Made by a program: the position numbers and the translations under genes. From the NCBI GenBank assembly GCA_903847975.1, contig CAINFC010000238.1:1-37841 (forward strand): a DNA stretch of 37,841 bases, in the 5' to 3' direction. The notes under the pieces were generated by a model. That model did not search any database, was not told the DNA's origin, and saw nothing but the letters and a program-made list of their open reading frames with translations. This stretch comes from an uncultured Acidobacteriota bacterium (GTDB lineage: Bacteria > Acidobacteriota > UBA6911 > CAINFC01). Below are positions 1 to 8,318 of this stretch, in pieces. Each line of letters begins with the position of its first letter. The stretch's first letter is position 1.

Positions 1-1
1 C

Positions 2-223
2 TTTTCGCTGTTTGCCGCTCTGGGTGGAGTACTGGCCGCCTCTCTATTCAAGGACCGGACGATGTCGCCTGCCTATCCCCAGCCGGGCTACGTCCCTCCG
101 GCCCCCGTCCCGCCTCCTCCGGTCCCCATGCCGCCCCTGCCGGATCTCCCCTCTGCCGGGCCCGAGCCGGAAGAACCGGGAGGCTCCGCTTCGCCGGCCC
201 GAAACCCGGAGGAAGACCGGTAG
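2..223 (+). CDS. C-terminal end of a Pro-rich membrane protein (partial)
   Basis: The reading frame is open from base 2 to the TAG at 221-223 and enters from outside the window, so only the last 73 residues are visible. They begin with a hydrophobic stretch (FSLFAALGGVLAASLF) that looks like a membrane helix, followed by a short charged turn and a tail very rich in Pro (PPAPVPPPPVPMPPLP), ending in an acidic segment. No catalytic motif is visible and I do not recognise the family. The gene runs convergently into the GH31 gene, whose stop lies 5 bases away. Overlapping frames on the same strand give Arg/Ser/Pro-rich translations typical of shadow frames, which supports this one. Confidence 0.6.
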   Translation, partial: FSLFAALGGVLAASLFKDRTMSPAYPQPGYVPPAPVPPPPVPMPPLPDLPSAGPEPEEPGGSASPARNPEEDR

Positions 224-228
224 CCGCT

Positions 229-2019
229 TTACCAGCGGATCCGGTAGTTTCCAGACACCGGATTTTTCCGGGTAATGATCAATCGCGCCTGTTCCGGAAT
301 GTAGTCCCAGTCTTTTCCTGCTGCCAGGGACTGGCCATCGCAGGTTACGGCCGCCGGAGGGGAGGGGACCAGAATTCTTAATCGATGAGGTTTCCCGCTG
401 CCCTGCAGGCGGATTTCCAGCGGATTGCCTTCGGAGACCTCTACCTCGAGCAAACCGCTGCCGTCGGCATGTACCACCCTGGCGCTGCTTTTTCCGCGGG
501 GATAAATGTTCAGGGTCAGGTACCCGGACCAGCTTTCCTCGCCGATGCCGGAATAGGAACGGGAAATATTCATGGGGAGAATGGCACCGTCCCTTACAAA
601 TACAGGGTATTCGGCCAGCGGGAAAGTCCGCCTCATGGGCTTCCCTCCTTCCAGGAGCCTGCGGTCATCGAAAAGATAGCGCCAGTTCCCTTCCGGTAAA
701 TCCAGGGTCCACTCCTGCCTCGAATCGTAAATCGGGCTGACCCATAATTCCGGCCCGAAATAATAGGCAAACGAGCTCCTGGAAACCGGCCGCATGAACG
801 GCCCGGCGCCCTGGTGGGCCTCCGCCACGGCGGTGTAAATGTAAGGCAGCAGTTCGGTATGCAGCCATGAGAAGCGGCGTATGATTTCCCTTTCTTCGGG
901 GCTGCGGCGACTCATCCGTCGCTCCCCGTGGCCGCCATTCAAAAACAGTCCGCAGAAGGCGGAAAACTGCGCCCAGCGGATATAAAGGTCGGCGGGAATG
1001 GGCTCTTTACCGTGGTATCCGCCGATATCCGATCCGATCACCGCGTATCCCAGCCGGGCGCTGTCCAGGATGCAGCGGATGGCCCTTTGCAGCCCGTGAT
1101 CCCCGTCCTCCCAGGAGTGCCGATTGTCTCCCACCCATGCTACCGGCGCGGCATCCACGGGAGCGAACCCCTCGGGATGAGCCCACGGCAGGGGGCTGTC
1201 GATAGAGCGGGCCAGGGTTACGAACTCCGGGTTGACGGAACGTCCGAACCGGTACTCTTCACGGTAGTAGTGGTCCATGTAGGTGCGGGTGGTCCACCAT
1301 CCCTGCGAGGTTGACTGAAAAGGCAAGGGAATGCCGGCCCAGCGGGAGGAAAAGAAGGTGCAGGTTCCGTCCAGCTTCCATCCGTCAATTCCCCACTCCA
1401 GGAGGGGCTTCTGCAGCCCCTGCCACCATTCCCTCGCTCTGGGGTTGCTGTAGTCGAGAAGAGCACCTTCCCCTTTCCACCAGCGCAGCGGCGTCTCCGG
1501 TCCTACCAGGAAGCCGCTGTCCCCTGCCTGCCTATACCAGTCAGCGGAATCCCGGATCCTGGTATCTTTGCTGAAGCGGTCCACCATGCTGGTCATCCAG
1601 AGAACCACCCGAATCCCCTTTTTTTCCAGGTCCTGAAAGAATCCCTGCGGGTCGGGAAACCGGCTGGTATCCACCTGGAAATCGTTATACCGATCGGACC
1701 AAGGGCTGTCAATCAGGATGGTCCGCACCGGAAAATCGAGGCGCCGGTAGTCTTCAAGCAGCTCGAGGGTGGAGGCGGCGGTGTTCCGGTCATCCTCCCA
1801 GACCCAGCATTCCAGGGCCCAGGGAGGGGTTAGCGGCGGTCTCCCCTGACCGAACGAGCGGATGGGAAATCCCCAGAACGGATAAAGAAAAAGGCTGAGG
1901 GCCAGAAAGGCAGCCAGGCCGGCAACCCATGCCAAGCGCCGCAGGAGGCGGAAAAGGCGCGCCCCCCGGCCGGGTCGCGAATTCTGCTTGCCAGGAATAG
2001 CGATCCTCGGTGCAATCAT
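229..2019 (-). CDS. Membrane-anchored glycoside hydrolase family 31
   Basis: Predicted alpha-glycosidase of the GH31 family (alpha-glucosidase/alpha-xylosidase type), 596 residues, acting outside the cytoplasmic membrane. An N-terminal Arg-rich segment and one hydrophobic helix (about residues 29-50) form a signal anchor. The (beta/alpha)8 barrel follows. GWKLDG (about 213-218) holds the likely nucleophile D217, VGDN (about 296-299) the likely acid/base D298, and GSDIGGY is the family signature after it. A beta-sandwich follows the barrel. I start at ATG 2019 because the longer frame would run into the preceding gene and only adds a non-conserved stretch. It is last in an operon with the PilZ and LamG-like genes, 8 bases after the latter. 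No strong Shine-Dalgarno is seen. Substrate cannot be told from sequence; the short lipophilic N-terminus suggests periplasmic action on imported oligosaccharides. Confidence 0.88.
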   Translation of the reverse strand: MIAPRIAIPGKQNSRPGRGARLFRLLRRLAWVAGLAAFLALSLFLYPFWGFPIRSFGQGRPPLTPPWALECWVWEDDRNTAASTLELLEDYRRLDFPVRTILIDSPWSDRYNDFQVDTSRFPDPQGFFQDLEKKGIRVVLWMTSMVDRFSKDTRIRDSADWYRQAGDSGFLVGPETPLRWWKGEGALLDYSNPRAREWWQGLQKPLLEWGIDGWKLDGTCTFFSSRWAGIPLPFQSTSQGWWTTRTYMDHYYREEYRFGRSVNPEFVTLARSIDSPLPWAHPEGFAPVDAAPVAWVGDNRHSWEDGDHGLQRAIRCILDSARLGYAVIGSDIGGYHGKEPIPADLYIRWAQFSAFCGLFLNGGHGERRMSRRSPEEREIIRRFSWLHTELLPYIYTAVAEAHQGAGPFMRPVSRSSFAYYFGPELWVSPIYDSRQEWTLDLPEGNWRYLFDDRRLLEGGKPMRRTFPLAEYPVFVRDGAILPMNISRSYSGIGEESWSGYLTLNIYPRGKSSARVVHADGSGLLEVEVSEGNPLEIRLQGSGKPHRLRILVPSPPAAVTCDGQSLAAGKDWDYIPEQARLIITRKNPVSGNYRIRW

Positions 2020-2027
2020 GCGGCCGC

Positions 2028-3095
2028 TCAATGGCTGGTCGCCGGCAGCAGGCGAATAAATTTTCCCTGCAGTTCCATGGTCATTCCCCAACCGAACGGT
2101 TCGGTCACCTGGAGAGCCGCTGTGATTTCGTGTCTCCCGGGGCTGATTTTGCGGCGAACCTGCTGGGCACCCGGCTGGATCCATCCGCGCTCCGCTTCGT
2201 TGGCCAGCCCCTGGAACCGGTTTGTGCCGGTAAAGAGAATTTCCTGATCCAGAGCCAGGGTAAGTTCGTCGCTGAACCCGAAGCGCAGTGTGATCTCCGT
2301 GGGCCTCTCCGCTTCAAAGCGCCGAACCAGCCTCGCCGGCACCTTGGCGGGAAGCAGATACCGGTTGAGATTGAGCACGCCGTTCGGCTCGCAGAAAAGG
2401 GCGCCGTAGCCTTTCATGCCCCACTCCCGGATCAGGCCCGCAGGCAGCTTCGGCTTCGGACCGGTCGGGCTCAATGGGCGGGGATCCCCCATTCTCAGGT
2501 TGCGGAAAAAGGCCGGCTTGTAGCTCCAGAGGCCCACCCGCCCGCTCCGCTTTTCGTGGGCCAGGGGGCCCAGCCGGACCGGCCTCTGGTCCCCAACCTG
2601 CACCGATAACCCGGAGCCGGATACATCCACCCGAAAGGCGAACCACTTCTGTTTGGAAAGTGCGGCAGTCGCCTGGTACGCGGGACCGCAAAAGATCTGC
2701 CAGGTATTGCTGCCCAGGAACACCGGATCATATTGAACCGCATCCCGCTTGCCGCCCAGATGAGGTGCCGCATAGGCCAGTTCAAAATCATTGGCGCCTG
2801 CGGCGCGGAAAACGAGGCCCGGATAGCAATCTTCTTCCGCCAGGATCTCCGCCTCGAGGCTGAGATTCTCCGCCTGCAGGTCGCGAGCCAGGGCGAGGCC
2901 GTCCAGAATCATGGCACTGCCGCCGTCGCGTTGCACCAGCTCTCCCTTCTGGCAGAAAAGCTCCCAGCGGTCCAGGGAATCGAGGGCCACCGGCCTGCCG
3001 GGCGGGGCTGCCTTGGGCTGCGAAAAGGAGGGTTTGGAAGACCATGCCGCAGCCGCCATCCCGACCGCTCCGGCAATCCATTTCCTACGCTGCAT
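2028..3095 (-). CDS. Secreted LamG/DUF1080-like protein
   Basis: A 355-residue exported protein. The N-terminus (MQRRKWIAGAVGMAAAAW) has twin Arg followed by an Ala-rich hydrophobic core, so a Tat-type signal is possible, with cleavage near residue 25. Residues about 35-203 look like a concanavalin A-like jelly roll of the LamG/DUF1080 (3-keto-disaccharide hydrolase-like) kind: alternating beta strands, GLVFRAAG, and the late VGLWSYKPAFFRNLRMG segment typical of the fold end. The remaining 150 residues look like a second beta-rich domain. No catalytic residue can be assigned. The PilZ stop lies 3 bases upstream and GAGGT just before the ATG may act as ribosome site; the GH31 gene follows at 8 bases. 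A carbohydrate-binding or glycan-processing partner of that GH31 is the simplest reading. Confidence 0.7.
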   Translation of the reverse strand: MQRRKWIAGAVGMAAAAWSSKPSFSQPKAAPPGRPVALDSLDRWELFCQKGELVQRDGGSAMILDGLALARDLQAENLSLEAEILAEEDCYPGLVFRAAGANDFELAYAAPHLGGKRDAVQYDPVFLGSNTWQIFCGPAYQATAALSKQKWFAFRVDVSGSGLSVQVGDQRPVRLGPLAHEKRSGRVGLWSYKPAFFRNLRMGDPRPLSPTGPKPKLPAGLIREWGMKGYGALFCEPNGVLNLNRYLLPAKVPARLVRRFEAERPTEITLRFGFSDELTLALDQEILFTGTNRFQGLANEAERGWIQPGAQQVRRKISPGRHEITAALQVTEPFGWGMTMELQGKFIRLLPATSH

Positions 3096-3098
3096 ACC

Positions 3099-3410
3099 TC
3101 AATGAATCACCCAGGCATCGTGGATCACATCGAACTCAATTCCAAGCTTAAAGTAGTCCGCATTCCTATGATCGCGAATGATCATCCGGACCTTGGCCGG
3201 ACTCTCGAACTTCTTGAAGGCCCGTATCTGGATTGTGCTGCCGATCTGAAGAATATTGCGGGTCAGGACCAGAGCTCCGGTCTTGCTGACATCCTCGGTA
3301 TAGGTTTCTTCCTCAAAGTAGTTCCCGGAAGCATCCAAACCTACCAGCTGAACCGGAACGCGCAAGGAAACCCTTTTTTCCTTTCTCCTGATTCTCCAGT
3401 ATTGCTCCAT
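3099..3410 (-). CDS. PilZ domain protein, probable c-di-GMP receptor
   Basis: A 103-residue single-domain PilZ protein. Both parts of the c-di-GMP signature are visible: the RxxxR motif as R9-K-E-K-R13, and the D/NxSxxG motif as D40-V-S-K-T-G45. The rest is short beta strands ending in KLGIEFD, as usual for the fold. It lacks any signal peptide, membrane helix or output domain, so it should bind c-di-GMP in the cytoplasm and act through a partner. It is the first gene of a run with a secreted LamG-like protein (3 bases away) and a GH31 glycosidase, which suggests second-messenger control of polysaccharide handling, though the partner is unknown. No convincing promoter was found in the 148 bases upstream. 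Confidence 0.85.
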   Translation of the reverse strand: MEQYWRIRRKEKRVSLRVPVQLVGLDASGNYFEEETYTEDVSKTGALVLTRNILQIGSTIQIRAFKKFESPAKVRMIIRDHRNADYFKLGIEFDVIHDAWVIH

Positions 3411-3518
3411 GGTCCGGTAATATTGTGAAAAGGGGGTTCCTGGTGCCTTACCTGTCGTTCCTCATATTCCTATGGATTGTATCAAAGGAGTGCCCTCCTT
3501 GCGTGGCTGGCAGAGCGT

Positions 3519-3546
3519 AAAAAAGCGCAATTCGCATTTTTGCGCT
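3519..3546 (-). terminator. Intrinsic terminator after the glgC-propeller operon
   Basis: Read on the minus strand, AGCGCAA (3546-3540) pairs perfectly with TTGCGCT (3530-3524) around a 9-base loop and is followed by a run of six T (3524-3519). It begins 12 bases past the stop of the propeller gene at 3559, the expected place. A second small hairpin, AAGGAG-tgcc-CTCCTT at 3485-3500, lies in the same spacer without a T run. Confidence 0.85.
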
Positions 3547-3558
3547 ATCTATTGGGAG

Positions 3559-5958
3559 TCATTTCCCGGAGGGAGCCTGCCTGGAACCCGATCCCTCCGC
3601 GGACGGTCTGGCCGGCCCGCTGTAAGGAGCCGCTCCCGGAAGGTTTTTCCCCTTCAGGCTGACCGACAGGAGTCGTGGATCGCTGGTCCGGGGAGCCTCG
3701 ATAATTCCATGGTAGCGCCCCATCCAGTAATCCTCCAGCCAGCCTACGGCGGGGGTAACCGTTCTCCCGCCGCTTCCTCCGTCGTAACGAAGAGCGGATC
3801 GGGATTCCCACATCGACTCCGATTCGCGGGGAGAGATTCCTTTTGTTCCGCCCTGGTAGGGAACATAACCGGGCTCCGGGGCCAGGTCGCTGCGATGGGA
3901 ATTGGTGTAGCTATGGTTCACCGTGTCCAGGGACCATTCCCGCAAGTGAGCGACGGCGCGCTCGGCCTCGCAATCGTTGCCGGTCAGACCGCCATATACG
4001 AAGTTGAAAAAAGAAACATGCTGCATGCGCATGACTTCCCAGCTGCGCTCCAGGCTGCGCAGGTAAATGGAAAGATATTCTGGCGAACGGGTGTACCGCA
4101 GGAGTGCATAGTAGCAGCGGAAGGCAAGCTCGTCATCCCAGGGGACCACCGATTCGGGAGGGAAAGTCAGCTTTTGCCGCCAGGTGAAAGAGGGGTACCC
4201 CCAGCGGACCAGCTGGTCGAATCCATGCTGGAATTTGGCATCCCCGGTCAGCGCCAGAGCGGTCTGCATGTACGTCTGCGCTTCCATCCCGTTCAAACCG
4301 CGGGCGGAAAAACCGTAAGGCTTGAGGAGGTAATCCGGGTCCCAACGCCCCCAGCGGGTCGGTTTGCCGTCCATGTCGCGAAGGACCCAATGGTTGTCGA
4401 TCACGTGGGAGGCGATCCGGGCAATATGCTCCCGGGCCCGCTCTTTTTCCGCGCCCTGGGCAACCAGGTCGTAGAAAAGCGACACCGAATAGATATGGCC
4501 ATTGACCTCATCGCTGGAGGTATCGCCCTTCCAGAGCCAAAGACCATCCGGGGAGCTATACCATTTGGCGGGCAGGCCGCCGGAGCCCCGCTCCGAGCGG
4601 TGCCCCTTGTCTCCCGGGACCGACCAGATGGCCCGGGCCACAAAGCCGCTCATGGGTGTAATGTCATCGAGCCAGACCATTGCCTGAAAAGCGTTACGGG
4701 CTTCCTCCCGGTCCTGCTCCCGGCCGGTAACCGCATATTTGAAGGACATCGCCGCAAGGTAGTGGGCGGTGTGACCTCCGTCGTTATCGCTGATTTCCCG
4801 GAGCCAGCTTTGGCTGCCGGCATCCCAGTAGAGCTTGTGAACAAAGCCCAGACGTTTGTAGCCGCGCGCTTCCAGGTCCTGCTCAAAATAGGACGCCTTT
4901 TTAACGAGCGTATAGGGCTCGTAGCGAATGATGCCCAGGCCGCCGCTGGTGGCGATGTAAATGTTGGCACCTTCGGTGGCAATGCCATAGACATAATCGC
5001 CGGGAAGCCAGTGCTGGGCACCAAAAAAATGCCATTCGCGCTCGGTCTTGCGGATGGCGCCGCGCGAAGTTCCGATCCACAGGTCGTTGTCCATTCCCTG
5101 CGCCAGGCAGGTCAGATCCTCGAAGGGCAGCCCGTCCTTCCCCTGAAGCCCGGTGGCGGCCATGCCTCGCAGTACCCCGAGACCGCGGTCGGTAGCCAGA
5201 TACAGCCGGCTTCCCTGGGCGTGCATGGCTCGAATCTTCGCGGAGGGCAACGATCCCCAGTCCATCGGGTCTTCCACGAAAACCGGGCCGTCGAGGGCAC
5301 CGATCCCGCGGGGTCCCATGACATATAGGGTTCCGCTGTAGGAGGCAATCTCCTGAATCGGCCCGATCCGGATGGGATCGGCCAGGACCTGGGTTCCGTC
5401 CTCCATCTGGAAAGTGGAATCGCTGCTCAGGTATCCTTTTTCCGGCTTGATGCTCCGGAATCCCGTCTGGACAAAGCGGAACAGTTCGTCCCTGGTTGCC
5501 CCGTACACTTCCCCCCAGTGGAGGCACAAGGATACGAAAGGCCTGGAGTCGACCGCATGCCAGGCTTCCTGTCCCGGAAGAAGGCGATGCACGCCCGATT
5601 CCGCCAGAGCCCAAAGCGCTCCCCCTCCCGCCCAGATCTTGCGAACCTTGGCCGGGCTTCCCGCAAGAGGGCGCAGCGCGCCTTTTTCCAGCACGAAAAG
5701 ACCGGCCGCCTGAACCGCATACAGGCGCCCCTCGAGGCAGGCCACCGAGGTCAGGGCAGCCGGGGTGGCCACTTTCTCCCCGACTTCCTGCAGGTAAACC
5801 TCATCGGGAACGGGTTTCCAGTATACTTTCCCTTCCGGCAGCACCGGGGGCGGCACGGCAAAAGCAAACCGGGCCCAGGCCCAGAGCGCCGCGCTGACCA
5901 GCAGGATAACTTTTTGACGCAGGGGTGATTTCTTTCCGAGAGGATACGAATGGCTCAT
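3559..5958 (-). CDS. Secreted beta-propeller plus helical-domain protein of unknown function
   Basis: A 799-residue exported protein. A signal peptide spans about residues 12-35. Residues about 65-345 form a beta-propeller with Reg_prop-type blades (LYLATDRGLGVLR, LWIGTSRGAIRK, IYIATSGGLGIIR), the repeat found in sensor kinases of Bacteroidota and Acidobacteriota. Here no kinase follows. Residues about 350-760 are helix-rich with many Trp, Tyr and acidic residues (DNDGGHTAHYLAAMSF, GLNGMEAQTYMQTALAL), which recalls (alpha/alpha)6-barrel carbohydrate enzymes, but I cannot assign a family or catalytic residue. The C-terminus is a disordered Ser/Gly/Pro tail. Its ATG overlaps the glgC stop as ATGA, so the two are translationally coupled, and a terminator follows. 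A role in extracellular glycan sensing or processing is a guess from fold and context. Confidence 0.75.
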   Translation of the reverse strand: MSHSYPLGKKSPLRQKVILLVSAALWAWARFAFAVPPPVLPEGKVYWKPVPDEVYLQEVGEKVATPAALTSVACLEGRLYAVQAAGLFVLEKGALRPLAGSPAKVRKIWAGGGALWALAESGVHRLLPGQEAWHAVDSRPFVSLCLHWGEVYGATRDELFRFVQTGFRSIKPEKGYLSSDSTFQMEDGTQVLADPIRIGPIQEIASYSGTLYVMGPRGIGALDGPVFVEDPMDWGSLPSAKIRAMHAQGSRLYLATDRGLGVLRGMAATGLQGKDGLPFEDLTCLAQGMDNDLWIGTSRGAIRKTEREWHFFGAQHWLPGDYVYGIATEGANIYIATSGGLGIIRYEPYTLVKKASYFEQDLEARGYKRLGFVHKLYWDAGSQSWLREISDNDGGHTAHYLAAMSFKYAVTGREQDREEARNAFQAMVWLDDITPMSGFVARAIWSVPGDKGHRSERGSGGLPAKWYSSPDGLWLWKGDTSSDEVNGHIYSVSLFYDLVAQGAEKERAREHIARIASHVIDNHWVLRDMDGKPTRWGRWDPDYLLKPYGFSARGLNGMEAQTYMQTALALTGDAKFQHGFDQLVRWGYPSFTWRQKLTFPPESVVPWDDELAFRCYYALLRYTRSPEYLSIYLRSLERSWEVMRMQHVSFFNFVYGGLTGNDCEAERAVAHLREWSLDTVNHSYTNSHRSDLAPEPGYVPYQGGTKGISPRESESMWESRSALRYDGGSGGRTVTPAVGWLEDYWMGRYHGIIEAPRTSDPRLLSVSLKGKNLPGAAPYSGPARPSAEGSGSRQAPSGK

Positions 5959-7253
5959 AGCGTTGTGTTGTCCGGAATCATGACGCCTTTTGGAATGACA
6001 ATGATCCCGTCCCGGATGTAGAAAAGATCATGGTCCATGTCACCGTGCTTCCCTTCCGGGGAAATGACACAGTTTTTGCCTATCCGCGTGTTTTTGTCGA
6101 TAATGGCTTTGCGGATGCGGGTGCCCGCCCCGATGCCCAGGGGGATCGGCTGCCCGAGGTCCGGCCTCTCCTCCTCAAAATAGTCGGCCCCCATGATGAT
6201 GGAATCTTCCACTACCGCTCCCCTCCCGACCACGGAGCGATTCCCGAGAAGGCTGTGCCGGATCACCGATTTCTGGATGTAGCAACCGGCGCACATCACC
6301 ACCTTGTTCAGCGAACTGGACTCCACGGTGGTGGGAGGAAGGTTGCGGGGACGGGTATGAATAGGCTCGCGGGCGTCAAAGAAATTGAACTTCGGATTTC
6401 TTTCGCAAAGGTCCAGATTGGCCTGATAAAAAGCCTTAATCGTTCCGATGTCTTCCCAGTAGCCCTGGAAAATATAGGCGTGGACACGGTGCTTCTGAAT
6501 GGAAAGAGGAATGATATCCTTTCCGAAATCCATCATCTCCGGATTCTGGTTCAGCACCTGGTGCAGTACTTCCCGGTTAAAGATGTAAATGCCCATGGAC
6601 GCCAGAAACAGCTCCTGTCCGGGTCGCTGCCCCAGGCTTTTAAGCGTGACGGAATCCAGCTTCAGGCGGTCCAGCAGGTGTTTTTCCTTGGGCTTTTCCA
6701 CGAATTTCTGAATGCGCATGTCGGAACTGATCTGCATGATCCCGAATCCGCTGGCCGGCTCACGGGTCACAGGAGTGGTACTGACGGTTATCTCCGAGCC
6801 GAACAGGAGGTGCTGGGCGATCAGATGCCGAAAGTTCATGCGGTAGAGCTGGTCCCCGGACAGAATAACCACCAGGTCGTGCGTTTCGTTGTCAAAGTGG
6901 CTGAGGTTCTGCCGGACGGCATCCGCGGTTCCCTGATACCAGCCCGAGTAGTTCTGGGATTGGGTGGCGGCCATAATCTCCACAAAACCGTTGGAAAACT
7001 CATCGAACTTGTAGGTCCGCTGGATGTGCCTGTGCAGCGACATGCTGTTGAACTGGGTCAGCAGATAAATCTTGCGCAGGTCCGAGTTCAGGCAGTTGCT
7101 GATCGGGATATCCACCAGCCGGTACTTACCACCCAGTGGTACAGCAGGCTTGGCCCGATCCTTGGTCAGGGGAAACAGGCGCGTTCCTGCCCCTCCTCCC
7201 ATAATCACAGCAACAGCACGTTTTCGCATCGCGGGACTTGTACTTGTGACCAT
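5955..7253 (-). CDS. glgC: Glucose-1-phosphate adenylyltransferase
   Basis: Makes ADP-glucose from ATP and glucose 1-phosphate, the committed step of bacterial glycogen synthesis. The 432-residue length is normal. The N-terminal nucleotidyltransferase domain has the GGGAGTRLFPLT loop (about 19-30), then KPAVPLGGKYRLVDIPISN, the catalytic-region LSGDQLYRMN, FVEKPKE and YWEDIGTI. The C-terminal part has hexapeptide left-handed helix repeats and ends in IPKGVMIPDNTTL. The wording of several motifs (TQFNSMSLHRH, WYQGTADAVRQ) is closer to cyanobacterial and plant enzymes than to the enterobacterial type. ATG 7253 is chosen because AAGGAAG lies 5 bases upstream; the internal Met at residue 9 has no such site. 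No glgA, glgB or glgP is nearby; instead the gene is coupled to a secreted propeller protein. Confidence 0.95.
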   Translation of the reverse strand: MVTSTSPAMRKRAVAVIMGGGAGTRLFPLTKDRAKPAVPLGGKYRLVDIPISNCLNSDLRKIYLLTQFNSMSLHRHIQRTYKFDEFSNGFVEIMAATQSQNYSGWYQGTADAVRQNLSHFDNETHDLVVILSGDQLYRMNFRHLIAQHLLFGSEITVSTTPVTREPASGFGIMQISSDMRIQKFVEKPKEKHLLDRLKLDSVTLKSLGQRPGQELFLASMGIYIFNREVLHQVLNQNPEMMDFGKDIIPLSIQKHRVHAYIFQGYWEDIGTIKAFYQANLDLCERNPKFNFFDAREPIHTRPRNLPPTTVESSSLNKVVMCAGCYIQKSVIRHSLLGNRSVVGRGAVVEDSIIMGADYFEEERPDLGQPIPLGIGAGTRIRKAIIDKNTRIGKNCVISPEGKHGDMDHDLFYIRDGIIVIPKGVMIPDNTTL

Positions 7254-7401
7254 AGATACTTCCTTTTTATTTCGCTCTGCAAGAATATTACCTTATTTCC
7301 CCGGACAGCAAGAAAAGATTTGCCTTCCGGAATTGCAGCCCATGAAAAGAGCCCATAAAAAGGACACCTGTTTTCCGGATTTTCTTCCCGGTCTTCCTTT
7401 T

Positions 7402-7432
7402 CTTCCTGTGAACCTTCTCTTTGCACAGGAAG
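7402..7432. repeat. Dispersed inverted repeat, copy 1
   Basis: CTTCCTGTG (7402-7410) and CACAGGAAG (7424-7432) are perfect 9-base arms around a 13-base loop, in the 261-base spacer between the enoyl-CoA hydratase and glgC genes. The right flank continues as gCGGGAAGgTC. The same arms and the same right flank recur at 30646-30688, so this is a dispersed element and not a chance hairpin. There is no T run on either side, so simple intrinsic termination is not supported. The rest of the spacer shows only a possible minus-strand -10 (TAATAT, 7290-7285) for glgC without a good -35. Confidence 0.7.
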
Positions 7433-7514
7433 GCGGGAAGGTCAGGAAGCGGAGAGGAGGCCGTCAGGGCCTATCGGAGGCGGAGCGGAGCGGAGAGCCG
7501 CCGGGCTGCATTTC

Positions 7515-8318
7515 TCAAGGCAGATAGGGCTGGGGGCCGGTGTTCTCCACGAAACGCCGCAGACCCTCTTCCAGGGCCGGGCGTGTAGCCAGGTCGCAGA
7601 AGATTTCGATCTCCCTCGCCAGCTCTTCCCGGGGCAGTGTCTTGATAAACCGCTTGGCTTCCGCCCGCGTCCCGGCATCGAACTTGACCTGCTGGGCTGC
7701 CATACTGCGGGCTACGGCCAGGGCCTGACCTTCGGCGACCAGCTGGGACACCATTCCGATCGCCTGGGCGCGAGCCGCATTCATGCTTCGGCCGGTAAGC
7801 AGCAGATCCCGAACCAGGGCGTTGCCCAGATCCCTCTTCAAGCGCGGAATCCCCCCGAATCCGGGAATCAGCCCCAACCGCAGCTCCGGAAAGCAGAAGC
7901 GCGCCGTTTTGTCGGCGACAATCAGATCGCAGGCCAGAGCCAGCTCGAAACCGCCCCCGAAGGTGACGCCCTGCACTGCGGCGACCGTCATCAGGGGTGT
8001 CATGTCTATGGAGTTGATGACTCCATGTATTCTTTCCAGGAACTGCCGGATGCCCGAACGCCTTTCCTCCCGGGTCAATCCCTGAATGCCGCGCCAGAGC
8101 TCGCGGAGATCGGCTCCTGCCGAAAAGCCGGAACTCAGGCGGCTGTAGAGGATCAGCGCCGAGCAGCTGGCGGCCAGGTCGGGCAGGGCTCGGACGAAAT
8201 GCTCCAGCTCGGAAAGCATGGTGGTGCCGATTTCGTTGCACGGCAGATGGTGCAGACCGAGCTCGACGATTCCGCCCTGCAGTTCCCACGAAAGCGTTTG
8301 TCCCTGCCAGCCGTTCAT
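7515..8318 (-). CDS. Enoyl-CoA hydratase/isomerase family protein
   Basis: Crotonase-superfamily enzyme of 267 residues, cytoplasmic, probably hydrating or isomerising a 2-enoyl-CoA. The oxyanion-hole region FSAGADL (about 65-71) and GVTFGGGFELALACD (about 117-131) are present, and both general acid/base Glu of true hydratases are kept: E125 in GGGFE and E145 in FPE, 20 residues apart as in the rat enzyme (E144/E164). LGLIPGFGG follows. The ATG overlaps the stop of the acyl-CoA synthetase gene (ATGA at 8318-8315). It closes the five-gene reductase operon, so its substrate is likely a long-chain or unusual acyl-CoA handled by that operon; general beta-oxidation is the alternative, but no dehydrogenase or thiolase is present here. 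Confidence 0.88.
   Translation of the reverse strand: MNGWQGQTLSWELQGGIVELGLHHLPCNEIGTTMLSELEHFVRALPDLAASCSALILYSRLSSGFSAGADLRELWRGIQGLTREERRSGIRQFLERIHGVINSIDMTPLMTVAAVQGVTFGGGFELALACDLIVADKTARFCFPELRLGLIPGFGGIPRLKRDLGNALVRDLLLTGRSMNAARAQAIGMVSQLVAEGQALAVARSMAAQQVKFDAGTRAEAKRFIKTLPREELAREIEIFCDLATRPALEEGLRRFVENTGPQPYLP

Noticed and set aside
3472-5328. 618-residue plus-strand open frame opposite the propeller gene
   Set aside because: It is the antisense of a clearly coding gene with signal peptide and repeats; its translation has no domain and no ribosome site.
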